From NCBI GenBank assembly GCA_016787525.1, contig JAEUUP010000096.1:25608-89607 (forward strand): a stretch of DNA of 64,000 bases, read 5' to 3'. The notes beneath the pieces are model-generated. The model was not told the DNA's origin and made no database searches. It was given only the letters and a program-made list of their open reading frames with translations. The stretch comes from Saprospiraceae bacterium. Lineage in GTDB: Bacteria; Bacteroidota; Bacteroidia; Chitinophagales; Saprospiraceae. Of the stretch, positions 1 to 9,032 are shown in pieces (positions within the stretch are counted from its first letter, which is position 1; every line of letters starts with the position of its first letter). The position numbers were made by a program, and so were the translations under genes.

Positions 1-79
1 CCATACCATTGTACTTGCAACCGCCGTAGAAAAACAAAAGAATGGCTGCACCGATGAGCAATAAGGTTGAGTTTTTCAT
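1..79 (-). CDS. LemA family protein, N-terminal fragment
   Basis: Only the first 26 codons lie in the window; the gene runs off the left edge. Reading leftward from the ATG at 79, the protein starts MKNSTLLLIGAAILLFFYGG and continues CKYNGM. A short charged start, a hydrophobic segment and then YNGM is the usual opening of LemA family membrane proteins, which have one N-terminal membrane segment followed by a helical domain. The role of LemA proteins is not well defined. The Cys after the hydrophobic stretch could be a lipidation site, but it lacks a clean lipobox. A TAAATTTG box on the minus strand at 160-167 is a candidate promoter. The first ACTGAGGGG copy (136-144) lies in the leader. Confidence 0.7.
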   Translation of the reverse strand, partial: MKNSTLLLIGAAILLFFYGGCKYNGM

Positions 80-159
80 AATACTTCCAGATTTTTAGAA
101 TTTTTTAAAAAATGTGATTCAATACATTAAATAATACTGAGGGGTCTGTTTATAGCGAA

Positions 160-167
160 CAAATTTA
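160..167 (-). promoter_or_regulatory. Candidate Bacteroidota -7 box for the lemA-like gene
   Basis: The minus strand reads TAAATTTG here, matching the Bacteroidota -7 consensus TAnnTTTG. It lies 80 bases upstream of the LemA start codon. No clear -33 TTTG was found at the usual distance, so the call rests on the -7 box alone. Confidence 0.4.
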
Positions 168-267
168 GACAAAAACTTTGCTTCTACAATTTTTTGAAGC
201 AAAATGTGATAAAAACGTGAATCAAACTGTACATTTTTGCCCAAATTATCACATCAAACACAGCATA

Positions 268-1077
268 ATGAATCGGTTTATCTTCATTTTAGTTCTGTCG
301 TCTATTGCCAGTATGGGCTTTTTATCCTTTATTAGCGGTAAAAAGACGACTAATCCACCTAATTCATCGCCTAAAAATTTGACATCTTTGAATAAGGAAA
401 AAGCTAAAGGCGTGGCTGTCATGGAATTGTTCACCTCACAAGGTTGCTCCAGTTGCCCTCCTGCCGACGATTTACTGAGGGGTGTCGCGAAGCAAGAGAA
501 TGTCTTTGCATTGAGTTTTCATGTCACCTATTGGAATCGCTTAGGTTGGCAAGACTCATTCAGTCAAAAAATATTCGATGAACGACAATATGATTATAGT
601 TCTCATTTCAATACACAAAATATTTACACGCCTCAAGCCATCATCAATGGCACGATTGAGTTTGTAGGTTCTCGCAAAAGTCAAGTGGACAAATATATCC
701 ATCAAGCCATAAACACGCCCTGCAAAATAGATGTAACCTTATCTAAAGTATTGAAAGACAATAAATTTGCTATCCATTATGCCTTCAAAAGTCAAACAGA
801 AAGTGACAAAATTGATTTGGAAAATACCCAATTAAACATGGCTCTCGTCGAATCGAATTTAGAGACCAAAATACAAAATGGTGAAAATACTGGGCGTACA
901 CTGAAACACGATAATGTTGTGCGATATTTTAATACAACAAATGCCAGCCATACTGAAGGGGTGCTTGAAAGTAGGATTTTGGACAATTGGCAGATTAAAA
1001 ACTGCGCTGTGATTGTATTTTTGCAGCACAAAAAAACGCGACACGTTTTAGGGGCTGCTAAAATTAATTTGAATTGA
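268..1077 (+). CDS. DUF1223 family thioredoxin-like secreted protein
   Basis: A 269-residue protein with an N-terminal membrane or signal segment (about residues 3-22) and a DUF1223 domain. The domain opens with VAVMELFTSQGCSSCPPAD, giving a CSSC pair at residues 60-63, and continues through WNRLGWQD and YTPQAIING, all typical of this thioredoxin-fold family. The role is unknown; a redox function outside the cytoplasm is an inference from the fold and the CxxC. I chose the ATG at 268 over upstream in-frame codons because it places the hydrophobic segment at the N terminus. One dispersed motif copy (474-482) encodes LLRG just after the CxxC, and a near-copy with an extra A (TACTGAAGGGG) lies at 951-961. 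Confidence 0.8.
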   Translation: MNRFIFILVLSSIASMGFLSFISGKKTTNPPNSSPKNLTSLNKEKAKGVAVMELFTSQGCSSCPPADDLLRGVAKQENVFALSFHVTYWNRLGWQDSFSQKIFDERQYDYSSHFNTQNIYTPQAIINGTIEFVGSRKSQVDKYIHQAINTPCKIDVTLSKVLKDNKFAIHYAFKSQTESDKIDLENTQLNMALVESNLETKIQNGENTGRTLKHDNVVRYFNTTNASHTEGVLESRILDNWQIKNCAVIVFLQHKKTRHVLGAAKINLN

Positions 1078-1107
1078 ATATCACAAATAAAAATTCAGCG
1101 GCAATAT

Positions 1108-1136
1108 TTTGTTTTCGAGTTTTAGGTCTAATTTTG
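1108..1136 (+). promoter_or_regulatory. Candidate promoter of sbcD-sbcC
   Basis: TTTG at 1108-1111 and TAATTTTG at 1129-1136 are separated by 17 bases. This matches the Bacteroidota -33/-7 arrangement (TTTG and TAnnTTTG). The sbcD start codon follows at 1174, so a start site near 1143 would give a leader of about 30 bases. Confidence 0.55.
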
Positions 1137-1173
1137 GCACAATTCCGTTAGATTTAAATTGAAAAACTCAAAA

Positions 1174-2391
1174 ATGAAAATTCTTCACACCGCCGATTGG
1201 CATCTTGGAAAACGACTTGAAAACTTTAGCCGACACGAGGAACAAGTCGCTGTTCTGGACGAAATTTGTTCTATTGCTGACCGCGAAGATGTAGATGCCG
1301 TTGTCATTGCAGGCGATATTTTTGATGTTTTTAATCCACCTAACGAGAGCGCAGAATTATTTTTCAAAACATGTAAAAGATTATCTAACAATGGTTTACG
1401 TGCCGTCATTGCTATTGCAGGCAATCACGACTCGCCAGAGCGTATTGAAGTACCCGATGTCTTGGCACGTGAAAGTGGCATTGTTTTTTTAGGTTTTCCG
1501 ACCACTGTTGTTCAACCTTTTTCGCTGTCAACAGGCTTGTGTTTAATCAAAAGTGATGCAGGCTTTATTGAGTTGAAATTGCCCCGTTGTGCCTACCCTT
1601 TACGCCTTTTTTTAACGCCTTATGCCAACGAATACCGCTTGCGACAATACCTCAACATTGAAAATTCGGAGGAAGAGTTGCGCCAAAAACTGACTGAGCA
1701 GTGGTACAATTTGGCACAAAAATATGCTGATACTGAGGGGGTCAATATCGCCGTTGCTCACTTATTTGTGGCGGAACTCAAAGGCAAATTGCCCGAAGAG
1801 CCAGAAGAAGAAAAGCCTATCCATGTCGGCAACGCCAGCGTCATCTACAACGATTGTTTCCCCTTTGAATTCCAATATGTGGCTATGGGACACCTGCATC
1901 GGCAGCAAGAAATCAGCTCTTCACCCTGCCCTGTTGTCTATTCTGGTAGCCCATTAGCGTATAGTTTTCATGAAGAAAATCAAGATAAATATGTCATGCT
2001 CATAGAAGCTAAACCGAACGAAAACGTTGATTATCAACGCATTAAATTAACAAAAAATAAAAAATTACTGAGGGGGCGGTTTGAAACAGTGGACGAAGTT
2101 TTGAGCTGGGTGGCGCAAGTGCCTGACGATTTATTGCACATTACGTTGCTGGGTCACGAGACATTGAACCAATCAATAACACAGCGCATACGTGATGCGC
2201 ATAAGAGCATCATTTATATTCTTCCCGAAACTTTGAGCGATGACGGCTCTGTGGGTATTAAAAATATTGAACTCAATAAAAGCATAGAAGAATTATTTTC
2301 TGATTACTTTTTTCATATCAAAAAGTATCCCATAAATAATGAATTACAATTACTATTCAAAGAGATGCTGACTGTGGAGTTGGAAAACTAA
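1174..2391 (+). CDS. sbcD: Exonuclease SbcD (Mre11-type nuclease subunit)
   Basis: A 405-residue metallophosphoesterase, the nuclease subunit of the SbcCD complex, which cuts DNA hairpins and protein-blocked ends. The phosphoesterase motifs stand in order: MKILHTADWHLGK at the N terminus, VVIAGDIFDVF, AIAGNHDSPERI, AVAHLF and YVAMGHLHRQ. Together they supply the metal-binding Asp, His and Asn residues. I chose the ATG at 1174 because the family begins directly with MKILHT; a TTG five codons upstream is less likely. sbcC follows after 11 bases, so the two are surely one operon. SbcCD is relevant here because the window holds several long palindromes, the natural substrate of this nuclease. Motif copies at 1732 (DTEG) and 2067 (LLRG) are tolerated inside the gene. 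Confidence 0.95.
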   Translation: MKILHTADWHLGKRLENFSRHEEQVAVLDEICSIADREDVDAVVIAGDIFDVFNPPNESAELFFKTCKRLSNNGLRAVIAIAGNHDSPERIEVPDVLARESGIVFLGFPTTVVQPFSLSTGLCLIKSDAGFIELKLPRCAYPLRLFLTPYANEYRLRQYLNIENSEEELRQKLTEQWYNLAQKYADTEGVNIAVAHLFVAELKGKLPEEPEEEKPIHVGNASVIYNDCFPFEFQYVAMGHLHRQQEISSSPCPVVYSGSPLAYSFHEENQDKYVMLIEAKPNENVDYQRIKLTKNKKLLRGRFETVDEVLSWVAQVPDDLLHITLLGHETLNQSITQRIRDAHKSIIYILPETLSDDGSVGIKNIELNKSIEELFSDYFFHIKKYPINNELQLLFKEMLTVELEN

Positions 2392-2402
2392 TAGACAAGA
2401 AT

Positions 2403-5400
2403 ATGACACCTAAATATTTAATAATCAAAGGTTTGTACTCCTATAAAAGTCAACAAGAAATTGATTTTACAAAATTGACTGAGGGGGGGCTGTTTGGTAT
2501 TTTTGGAAATGTGGGCGCAGGTAAATCGTCTATTCTTGAAGCCATCATGCTTGCACTCTATGGTGAGGTTGAGCGTATGGGTAAAATGAATAGAAACTAC
2601 AATATATTAAACCTTAGTAGTGACTCTCTTTTGATTCAGTTTGATTTTGAGATAGACAGAAAATTATATCGGAGTAAAGTAACGGGTAGGCGAAACAGCA
2701 AAGATTTTAACGATGTCAGCATAAAATCGCCCAATTTTTACGAACACAAAGGCGATGATTTTGTGCCTATCAACATACCCACTGCTGAAAGCCTGATAGG
2801 TTTAAAATCGAGTGATTTCAAAAAAACCATCATCATTCCACAAGGCACTTTCCAAGATTTTCTACAACTCAGCGATGCGACACGAACTGAAATGATGGGC
2901 AAATTATTCGGCTTGGAACGTTTTGATTTAGATCCCTCTGCAAAATTTCTGCAAAATGAAAACAATAATAAATTAGAAAATCAAAAATCAAATTTGGCTG
3001 TTTTGGGCGATATAAAACAGCAAGATATTGACACCAATAAGGTACAACTCATTGATTTACAAAAAAGTATAGAACTTAAACAACATGAACTTGACCAAAA
3101 AAGGGCGTTTGAAATTTCTCAAAAACAATTGAAGGGTGATTTTGAAATGCACCAAAAAATACAAAGACAATTTGAAGTTTTGATGTCCAATGAATCACAA
3201 ATTATTCTTGCTGAGAAAAAATTGGATGAGTACGAGAAGGTTAAGCTTCATTTTGCAAACCTTTTAGAAAACCATAAAAATTTGACCCATGACATTGCTC
3301 AGAACAACTTAGAATTGAGTCAAAAACAAGAAAATTTAGCTCAAAACAATAAAACTCTTCAAAATTTAATAAATCTCAAAGCTGAGATGACCCCTCAGTA
3401 TGAGCAACGAGAAATCTTGAAGAAAAAGGTCGTCGAAATTCAAAAAATCAGTAGTATTAAAAAAGAATCACAATTAATCGCCGAAAAAACAGGGCGTTTG
3501 CAAAAAGGATTAACGCTGCTCACTTCCAAAAATGCAGAACTCGAATCTGTAAAAATGCAGTTGCACGAATTAGACAATCGCAAAAAGGTATTGACTCAAA
3601 ACACACCTAACTGGTTGGTATTAAATGCTGTAAATGATTGGTTTACAAAGAGTTTGCAGCTTGAAAACGAGACTAAACGATTGTCACTTGAATTAACTTC
3701 AAGGGAGGAAAAAATCAAAGCCATGCTGCAAAGAGTCGAACTTTTTATGGCTAAGGATTTGCCTTTTTTTAACATTCGTTTGAGAAGTGGCAGCAAAATA
3801 GCGGATGTGATTGGAGCTGTGAAGGCAAAAATTGAGGAATTGAATCACACAGCCACAAGCTATCAACAGGAGCAAACCCATCTTTTGGCACATGAAAAAT
3901 TAGAATCGTTGGCTGCTAATCTGATTGAAGGCGAAGCATGTCCGTTGTGTGGGGCAACGCACCACCCCTCAGTCATGCAGGCTGGCACTATTCGTGAAAA
4001 TTTAGTCAAATTATCAGCACAGTTGACTCAGATAAAAAACAGTTTAAAAACCTTGAATAATATTGACCAAGAATTATTTACACTTAATACAAATATCAAT
4101 AGTGAAATCATAGATTGCCAAAAACTAAACGCAGATATTGCCACCAATGAAGCCTATCGGAGAGAACATCGAATGTCATTTAGTTGGCAACCCCTATTTG
4201 AACCTACCCAATTTGAAGCTGTCAAAAATGCCATAGATAATGCTGAAAATACCGAAAAAATCAAACTCCAGTTGGATAAAGACAGCAGTTTGACTCAAAA
4301 AAATAAAGAAAAAATTGAACAAGATATTGAACGATATAAAACTGAAATAACAAAAATTCAGACCGATATTGCGTCTTTGACGGCTTCAGTTCAAGTATTA
4401 AGAAATCAAATTGAAGTTTTAAATTTTGAAGAAACCAATAAATTAGAAGAGGCACATTTAAAAAAATTAGCGCAATCATTTGACAATCAATATACTGAAA
4501 TTGAAGCTAAATTTTCTATCAACGAAAATAATATTCAAAAGCTGCAATCTGAAGCCCAACTACTGAGGGGGGGTATCGAAGCCTTGTTGAAAAGTCAAAG
4601 CCAATTGATAGAAAAAGAAAAAGCTATTGCGAATGAATTATCTAATAAACTTGTAGAGAATGGCTATTCTGATGTGGCATCAGTAGCATCTATTTTATCG
4701 CAAAAAATAGATACCGCGACTGAAAGAAAACGCATTGAAGAGTTTAAGAATCAAAAACTTGTACTTTCTGCACAATTGGATGAGTTGAGACAAAAAATGC
4801 AAGGAAAGACGTTTATACAAACTGAATATGAGGCACTGTTGACAGATATTCAAAAAATGGATGCAGAACTAAAGGCGCATCTAAGTAAAGTTGGCGAATT
4901 GAATCGAGAGATTTGGGAGCAAGAACGACGACTCAGTCAGCGCATCGAAATTGAAAAGCAACAAAAAGAAACACTCATTCGTGCCGAAAATATTAAAATA
5001 CTGAGGGGTCTGTTTTATGGAAAAGGTTTTGTCAATTATGCCAGCTCAAAATATTTAAATAGCATCATACATGCTGCTAATCAACGTTTTATGAAACTGA
5101 CAAAACAACAATTGAGTTTACAAATCACTGAAAATAATAACTTTATCATTCACGATTTGCTCAACGGTGGAAAGGTTCGCGATGTCCGTACACTATCAGG
5201 GGGACAAACTTTTCAAGCGGCTTTGTGCTTGGCTTTGTCGCTGAGTGACCATATACAAATCCGAAATCAGGCACAACAAAACTTTTTTTTCCTTGACGAA
5301 GGTTTCGGTTCGTTGGATAAGGAAACTTTGCAAACAGTTTTTGATACATTGAAAGCACTACGTAAAGAAAATAGAATTGTAGGTATTATATCTCATGTTG

Positions 5401-5486
5401 AGGAAATGCGCTCTGAAATTGATAGGTATCTAAATGTACGCTTGACGGATGCCGACGGTAGTAAAGTTGAGTTGATCTTGGGATGA
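2403..5486 (+). CDS. sbcC: ATPase subunit SbcC (Rad50-type)
   Basis: A 1027-residue SMC-like ATPase, partner of SbcD. The Walker A motif GNVGAGKS lies at residues 35-42. Two long coiled-coil arms rich in Lys, Glu and Gln flank the zinc hook ACPLCGATHH, whose cysteines are residues 513 and 516. The ABC signature LSGGQ lies at 931-935 and the Walker B region FFFLDEGFGSLD begins near residue 961. Length and order match the family. Five copies of the dispersed motif lie within the gene: 2478 (LTEGG, just before the Walker A), 3391 (TPQY), 3965 (HPSV, just after the hook), 4562 (LLRGG) and 5000 (ILRG). This is the highest number in any gene here, though the gene is also long. The gene ends at a strong bidirectional hairpin. 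Confidence 0.95.
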   Translation: MTPKYLIIKGLYSYKSQQEIDFTKLTEGGLFGIFGNVGAGKSSILEAIMLALYGEVERMGKMNRNYNILNLSSDSLLIQFDFEIDRKLYRSKVTGRRNSKDFNDVSIKSPNFYEHKGDDFVPINIPTAESLIGLKSSDFKKTIIIPQGTFQDFLQLSDATRTEMMGKLFGLERFDLDPSAKFLQNENNNKLENQKSNLAVLGDIKQQDIDTNKVQLIDLQKSIELKQHELDQKRAFEISQKQLKGDFEMHQKIQRQFEVLMSNESQIILAEKKLDEYEKVKLHFANLLENHKNLTHDIAQNNLELSQKQENLAQNNKTLQNLINLKAEMTPQYEQREILKKKVVEIQKISSIKKESQLIAEKTGRLQKGLTLLTSKNAELESVKMQLHELDNRKKVLTQNTPNWLVLNAVNDWFTKSLQLENETKRLSLELTSREEKIKAMLQRVELFMAKDLPFFNIRLRSGSKIADVIGAVKAKIEELNHTATSYQQEQTHLLAHEKLESLAANLIEGEACPLCGATHHPSVMQAGTIRENLVKLSAQLTQIKNSLKTLNNIDQELFTLNTNINSEIIDCQKLNADIATNEAYRREHRMSFSWQPLFEPTQFEAVKNAIDNAENTEKIKLQLDKDSSLTQKNKEKIEQDIERYKTEITKIQTDIASLTASVQVLRNQIEVLNFEETNKLEEAHLKKLAQSFDNQYTEIEAKFSINENNIQKLQSEAQLLRGGIEALLKSQSQLIEKEKAIANELSNKLVENGYSDVASVASILSQKIDTATERKRIEEFKNQKLVLSAQLDELRQKMQGKTFIQTEYEALLTDIQKMDAELKAHLSKVGELNREIWEQERRLSQRIEIEKQQKETLIRAENIKILRGLFYGKGFVNYASSKYLNSIIHAANQRFMKLTKQQLSLQITENNNFIIHDLLNGGKVRDVRTLSGGQTFQAALCLALSLSDHIQIRNQAQQNFFFLDEGFGSLDKETLQTVFDTLKALRKENRIVGIISHVEEMRSEIDRYLNVRLTDADGSKVELILG

Positions 5487-5498
5487 ATAAACTCTAAA

Positions 5499-5540
5499 GT
5501 AAAAAAGCGACAATTTTTTAGAAAATTATCGCTTTTTTAC
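5499..5540. terminator. Bidirectional terminator between sbcC and the DUF1573 gene
   Basis: A 19-bp stem (5499-5517 with 5522-5540, one mismatch) and a 4-base loop lie between two convergent genes. The stem has A-rich and T-rich ends on both sides, so it can end transcription from either strand. Confidence 0.85.
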
Positions 5541-5558
5541 TTCAGAACTCATGCTTAA

Positions 5559-6167
5559 TTACTTACTTTCGCTTGCTTTCACATTACCCTTGATAGTCAA
5601 AACAGTATTAGCTGGCTCTGTATTTGCAGTTAAAGTAACTGTTTTTTGTTGATCACCAGGCTTACCTTTTGAGTCAAAAACTACTTTTATCTCACCACTT
5701 TTACCTGGTTTAATGGGTTCTTTAGGCCACTCAGGCACTGTACAACCGCATGAACCATGTGCGTCGCTGATGATGAGGTCGTTTGAACCTGTGTTTTTAA
5801 ATTTAAAAATATGTGTCATTTTATCACCTTCTGCAACGCTTCCCCAATTGTAGTTTAACTCATCAAATTTAATTGCAGTTGTTTTGCCTGTTGCAGCAGC
5901 AGCGGGTGCAGCTGCGGGCGTTGTTTGAGCAGCTGCGGGCTTCACTGGCTCAGTTGCAGTTTTTGAACTGGCAGCATTAGCTAGAACTGGAGGAGGAGGG
6001 ACTGTTCCTGTCAAAGGTATTGGAGTCGATGTGTCAGCTACCGGAGTAGATGCGGCTACGGGAGTTGCCGTTGTAGTTGCGTTTTCTGTGGAAGGCTTAT
6101 CATTTTTACAAGCCGCCAGTGACATCATAAAAGAAGCTACGAAAAGTCCTTTTAATACATTTTTCAT
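5559..6167 (-). CDS. DUF1573 domain lipoprotein
   Basis: A 202-residue predicted lipoprotein. The signal peptide ends in SLAAC, with Cys20 as the lipidated residue. A low-complexity linker rich in Ala, Thr and Pro (about 25-95) follows, then a DUF1573 domain with NWGSVAEGD, HIFKFKNTGSNDLIISDA, GSCGCTVPEWP and IKVVFDSKGKPGDQ. DUF1573 domains are Ig-like and common in Bacteroidota envelope proteins; their partner is unknown. The linker suggests that the domain is held away from the membrane. A TAAATTTG box upstream (6230-6237, minus strand) probably drives it, and a motif copy (6255-6263) lies just upstream of that box. Confidence 0.85.
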   Translation of the reverse strand: MKNVLKGLFVASFMMSLAACKNDKPSTENATTTATPVAASTPVADTSTPIPLTGTVPPPPVLANAASSKTATEPVKPAAAQTTPAAAPAAAATGKTTAIKFDELNYNWGSVAEGDKMTHIFKFKNTGSNDLIISDAHGSCGCTVPEWPKEPIKPGKSGEIKVVFDSKGKPGDQQKTVTLTANTEPANTVLTIKGNVKASESK

Positions 6168-6229
6168 TTTGCTAAAAATTTAGTTTTTTATTTATAAAAA
6201 ATTATTACAATTTAACTTATTAAAGTGTA

Positions 6230-6237
6230 CAAATTTA
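6230..6237 (-). promoter_or_regulatory. Candidate -7 box for the DUF1573 gene
   Basis: The minus strand reads TAAATTTG, matching TAnnTTTG, 63 bases upstream of the start codon at 6167. No convincing -33 element was seen. Confidence 0.4.
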
Positions 6238-6335
6238 GCTATTTCAACTTGAATACTGAGGGGTTTATTTTGTTTATGAAAAGTTAAATGCTATAATTGT
6301 GACAAAAAACAATTTGTTAAAGACGAATAACGGTT

Positions 6336-7013
6336 TTAATCCTTTAGCATATCAGGTCTACGCGCTTGTGTGCGTTTGATTGACTCTTCATAGCGCCATT
6401 CACTAATCTTGCCATCATGACCTGATTTTAGGATTTCTGGAATCCGCCAGCCATTATATTCTTCGGGGCGTGTGTAAACGGGTGGTGCGAGCAAGTTGTC
6501 TTGAAACGAATCGAACAAAGCAGATGTTTCGTCACCTAAAACACCTGGAATCAAACGACCTATCGCATCAACCATGACCGCAGCAGCCAACTCTCCCCCA
6601 CTCAGTACAAAATCTCCTATTGAAACCTCAAGAGTAACAAAATGTTCACGAACTCTTTCATCTACGCCTTTATAATGACCGCACAATAAAATTATACTAG
6701 ATAGCATAGACAATCTATTTGCCATAGGTTGGTCAAATTTTTTACCATCGGGAGTGAGGTAAATGACTTCATCATAACTGCGTTGAGCTTTAAGGTCGTT
6801 GATACAATTCGCAATGGGTTCAATTTTCATAACCATGCCAGCTCCACCGCCAAACTGGTAATCATCAATTTGCTTGTGCCGCCCTATCCCATAATCACGC
6901 AAATTATGGATTATAACTTCAAATAAGCCTTTTTGTTGCGCTCTTTTCATAATTGAATGTTGAAAAGGGCTTTCAAGCAGGTCAGGAACAGCAGAAATGA
7001 TATCTATTCTCAT
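6336..7013 (-). CDS. trmD: tRNA (guanine-N1)-methyltransferase TrmD
   Basis: A 225-residue SPOUT methyltransferase that makes m1G37 in tRNAs and so prevents +1 frameshifting. The N terminus [20 protein letters not shown] is typical, as are [36 protein letters not shown] (part of the knotted SAM site) and [19 protein letters not shown]. The C-terminal part with [12 protein letters not shown] and [10 protein letters not shown] is also as expected. The length is normal for the family. The gene is followed on its coding strand by a spacer of about 170 bases before the DUF1573 gene, and preceded by the FKBP gene with a hairpin in between, so it may be transcribed separately. Confidence 0.95.
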   Translation of the reverse strand: MRIDIISAVPDLLESPFQHSIMKRAQQKGLFEVIIHNLRDYGIGRHKQIDDYQFGGGAGMVMKIEPIANCINDLKAQRSYDEVIYLTPDGKKFDQPMANRLSMLSSIILLCGHYKGVDERVREHFVTLEVSIGDFVLSGGELAAAVMVDAIGRLIPGVLGDETSALFDSFQDNLLAPPVYTRPEEYNGWRIPEILKSGHDGKISEWRYEESIKRTQARRPDMLKD

Positions 7014-7029
7014 GAATTGGCAATAGTCA

Positions 7030-7070
7030 TTAAGTCATTGGCTATTAATTTTTTATAACCAATGACTTAA
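7030..7070. terminator. Inverted repeat between the FKBP gene and trmD
   Basis: A 16-bp stem (7030-7045 with 7055-7070, one G-T pair) with a 9-base T-rich loop. It lies downstream of the FKBP gene on the minus strand. No good T-run follows on that strand, so termination is likely but not certain. The arm contains AAGTCATTGG, a word that recurs in other intergenic hairpins here. Confidence 0.55.
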
Positions 7071-7097
7071 CAACCAGAAATTAATGACTAAAAAACA

Positions 7098-7757
7098 TTA
7101 GTTAATTTTAAACAATTCGACTTCAAAAACTAAAGTTTCATAAGGTCCAATATCTGCACCTGCTCCGCGCTCGCCATAAGCCAAATTGTAAGGAATGAAC
7201 AATTTGTATTTTGAACCCACTTTCATCAATTGTAGTGCTTCTTGCCAACCTTGAATAACACCATTGACAGGAAAATCAATCGTTTGACCACGTTGAACTG
7301 AACTATCGAATACTTTTCCATTGAGCAATGTACCGTGATAGTGAACAGTGACTTTGTCGGTTGCTTTAGGCATTACACCCTCGCCTTCTTTAATTACTTC
7401 ATATTGCAAGCCACTTGCTGTTGTTTTTACTGAGGGGCGTTTAGCATTCTCAGTCAAAAATTTTTGACCCGCTTCAATGACAGGCAAAAATTTCTTTTGT
7501 TGTGCTTCTTGCATAAATTTACTAAAAATCATGTTGGCATTTTGTACATTAATCACTTCTTTGCCTTTCATTGCCTCCTCGAAGCCTTTTGCCATTGAAG
7601 CAGCATCAATATTGATGGCTTCTCCATTTTTGAAATTTTGAGCGAACAAAACGCCCAAGCTGTAACTTACTGAATCCATTTTTAGGTTTGAATCTTGAGA
7701 AAATACATTTGTCGCAAGTAAAATTGCGGCTGCAAATGTCGAGAGAATTTTTTTCAT
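7098..7757 (-). CDS. FKBP-type peptidyl-prolyl isomerase, exported
   Basis: A 219-residue isomerase of the FkpA/Mip type, which speeds proline isomerisation during folding in the periplasm. A signal peptide (about residues 1-20, ending NVFSQ) is followed by a helical dimerisation domain that opens with the family's SYSLGVLFAQNF. The C-terminal FKBP domain contains ASGLQYEVIKEGEG, VTVHYHGTLLNGKVFDSS, VNGVIQGWQEALQLM and NLAYGERG. The order and length match the family. The gene may have its own promoter (TACCTTTG at 7808-7815). The start is divergent from the DUF5684 gene, with a large nested palindrome between them. Confidence 0.92.
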   Translation of the reverse strand: MKKILSTFAAAILLATNVFSQDSNLKMDSVSYSLGVLFAQNFKNGEAINIDAASMAKGFEEAMKGKEVINVQNANMIFSKFMQEAQQKKFLPVIEAGQKFLTENAKRPSVKTTASGLQYEVIKEGEGVMPKATDKVTVHYHGTLLNGKVFDSSVQRGQTIDFPVNGVIQGWQEALQLMKVGSKYKLFIPYNLAYGERGAGADIGPYETLVFEVELFKIN

Positions 7758-7807
7758 TTTTTTATTGAATTTTGAATGATAATAATGAATTATCGCATTT
7801 TGACGCG

Positions 7808-7815
7808 CAAAGGTA
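7808..7815 (-). promoter_or_regulatory. Candidate -7 box for the FKBP gene
   Basis: The minus strand reads TACCTTTG, matching TAnnTTTG, about 50 bases upstream of the start codon at 7757. A TTTG is present but only 10 bases further upstream, too close for a standard -33 box. Confidence 0.45.
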
Positions 7816-7967
7816 ATTTTTTGAACAAAATGAATCGTTAAAGAAAAGTGAAAATCGAAAGATATAATTCTATCACAATTACTTCCCGTTTACGATAAAA
7901 AGAAAAAGGTGTTACACAGTGAACTTTTTTATTGTATTTGAAGTATAAAAGAATGCAATGCACATTT

Positions 7968-8183
7968 AAGTAGTCAAAAATAAGTTTTCGTGCATTTCAA
8001 ACGCCGCCTTTGGCGGCGAAAAGTTCTTTGAGGAGCGCGCGATTTTTTGATTAAAATTTTGGCAACGCCAAAATTTTAATCAAAAAATCGCTCGCTCCAA
8101 TAGAAAAATTTTCAAAGTACGTATTTTGCGCGTAGCGCAAAAGAGTGAGTATCAAACACGCGAAAACTTATTTCTGATTACTT
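7968..8183. repeat. Nested palindromic element A
   Basis: A 216-base element. The outer inverted repeat pairs 7968-7990 with 8161-8183 (23 bp, two non-Watson-Crick positions). Inside lie three hairpins: CGCCGCC/GGCGGCG at 8002-8018, a long central stem at 8032-8063 with 8067-8098 (32-bp arms, one mismatch, 3-base loop), and TTTTGCGC/GCGCAAAA at 8124-8142. Folded, it would make a four-way junction. The central stem opens GGAGCG, as in elements C and D. It lies between two divergent genes, in their promoter space. It encodes no protein. A small mobile element or a structured RNA or DNA site are the open possibilities. Confidence 0.85.
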
Positions 8184-8219
8184 AAAAAATTATTTATTCA
8201 CCCTTAAACGACAAAAAAT

Positions 8220-8627
8220 ATGTCAGGTTTAGCAGGAGCGTTTTCATTGTTTTTCCTATTTTTATTAGGCCTCATTGTGTTTATGATTGTCTGCATGTGG
8301 CGACTTTATGAAAAAGCTGGACAAGAAGGCTGGGCTTCAATCATTCCCATCTACAGCACCATCATCCAACTACGTATCATCGAAAAGCCTTGGTGGTGGC
8401 TACTTTTGATGATGATTCCCTATCTTGGTCTCATCTGGCATATTTGGGCACTCAACTTATTTGTCAAAAAGTTTGGTAAATCTGAAGGTTGGACAGTAGG
8501 TTGCCTATTCCTACCTTTCATTTTTTTCCCAATGATGGCTTTCAGCGACGATGTCCAATTCATCGGTTACAGTTATGACACAGACAACTGGAATACCGAA
8601 AATCAAGATGTGTTGGATCAAATTTAA
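8220..8627 (+). CDS. DUF5684-type small membrane protein
   Basis: A 135-residue protein with about three membrane segments (roughly residues 7-27, 55-80 and 91-107). WRLYEKAGQEGWASIIPIYS followed by KPWWWLLLMMIPYLGLIW is the signature of the DUF5684 family, found in some bacteria as a stand-alone protein and in others fused to signal peptidase I. The function is unknown. The C-terminal tail is acidic and soluble. The gene follows element A and ends at a strong terminator, so it is probably transcribed alone. Confidence 0.75.
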   Translation: MSGLAGAFSLFFLFLLGLIVFMIVCMWRLYEKAGQEGWASIIPIYSTIIQLRIIEKPWWWLLLMMIPYLGLIWHIWALNLFVKKFGKSEGWTVGCLFLPFIFFPMMAFSDDVQFIGYSYDTDNWNTENQDVLDQI

Positions 8628-8667
8628 CAAAAAAGGGCGATGGTTGTTAACCATCGCCCTTTTTTGT
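8627..8667. terminator. Terminator after the DUF5684 gene
   Basis: A perfect 19-bp stem (8627-8645 with 8649-8667) with a GTT loop. The core is AAAAAAGGGCGATGG and its complement, ending in six T, a textbook intrinsic terminator. It begins at the last base of the stop codon. Confidence 0.9.
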
Positions 8668-9032
8668 TAAAAACCGTCGGAAGTCGAGAAAACTCGGAAG
8701 TCTTCCCGACTTGACAGCAATACTCATAACCATTTAAAAATTAATTCAACACTACGGCATTCCGTAGAAATATCTTTAACAACCTACGTTTTATCACTTT
8801 ACTGAGGGGGTGCTATTGATCCATTTCTTTAAAAATATTTCTTAATAATTTTGTGACACTAGAAATGAATGATGGTACAAAGATAAGCCCTAAAAATTAA
8901 TATCCGCAATACCTAACTCACTATATATTTTTCATGACAACAAAATGTAATTTTGCACCTACCTTTTTTAATAAAGCGCAAATATATAACTGCATTTTCA
9001 TCAATTATGTTGTTTAACAGTAATTTTTTTTT
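8628..9032. other. Intergenic stretch with one motif copy
   Basis: After the terminator, this stretch holds a short imperfect inverted repeat around 8680-8715 (AAGTCGAG and CTCGGAAG with CGACTT), a small palindrome CTACGG-CATT-CCGTAG near 8755, and one dispersed motif copy (8801-8810). I see no gene and no clear promoter box for the downstream hydrolase. Confidence 0.6.

Noticed and set aside
2403..5486. Possible frameshifts at 7-G runs in sbcC (2483 and 4567)
   Set aside because: The frame is continuous through both, and all SbcC motifs are in place.
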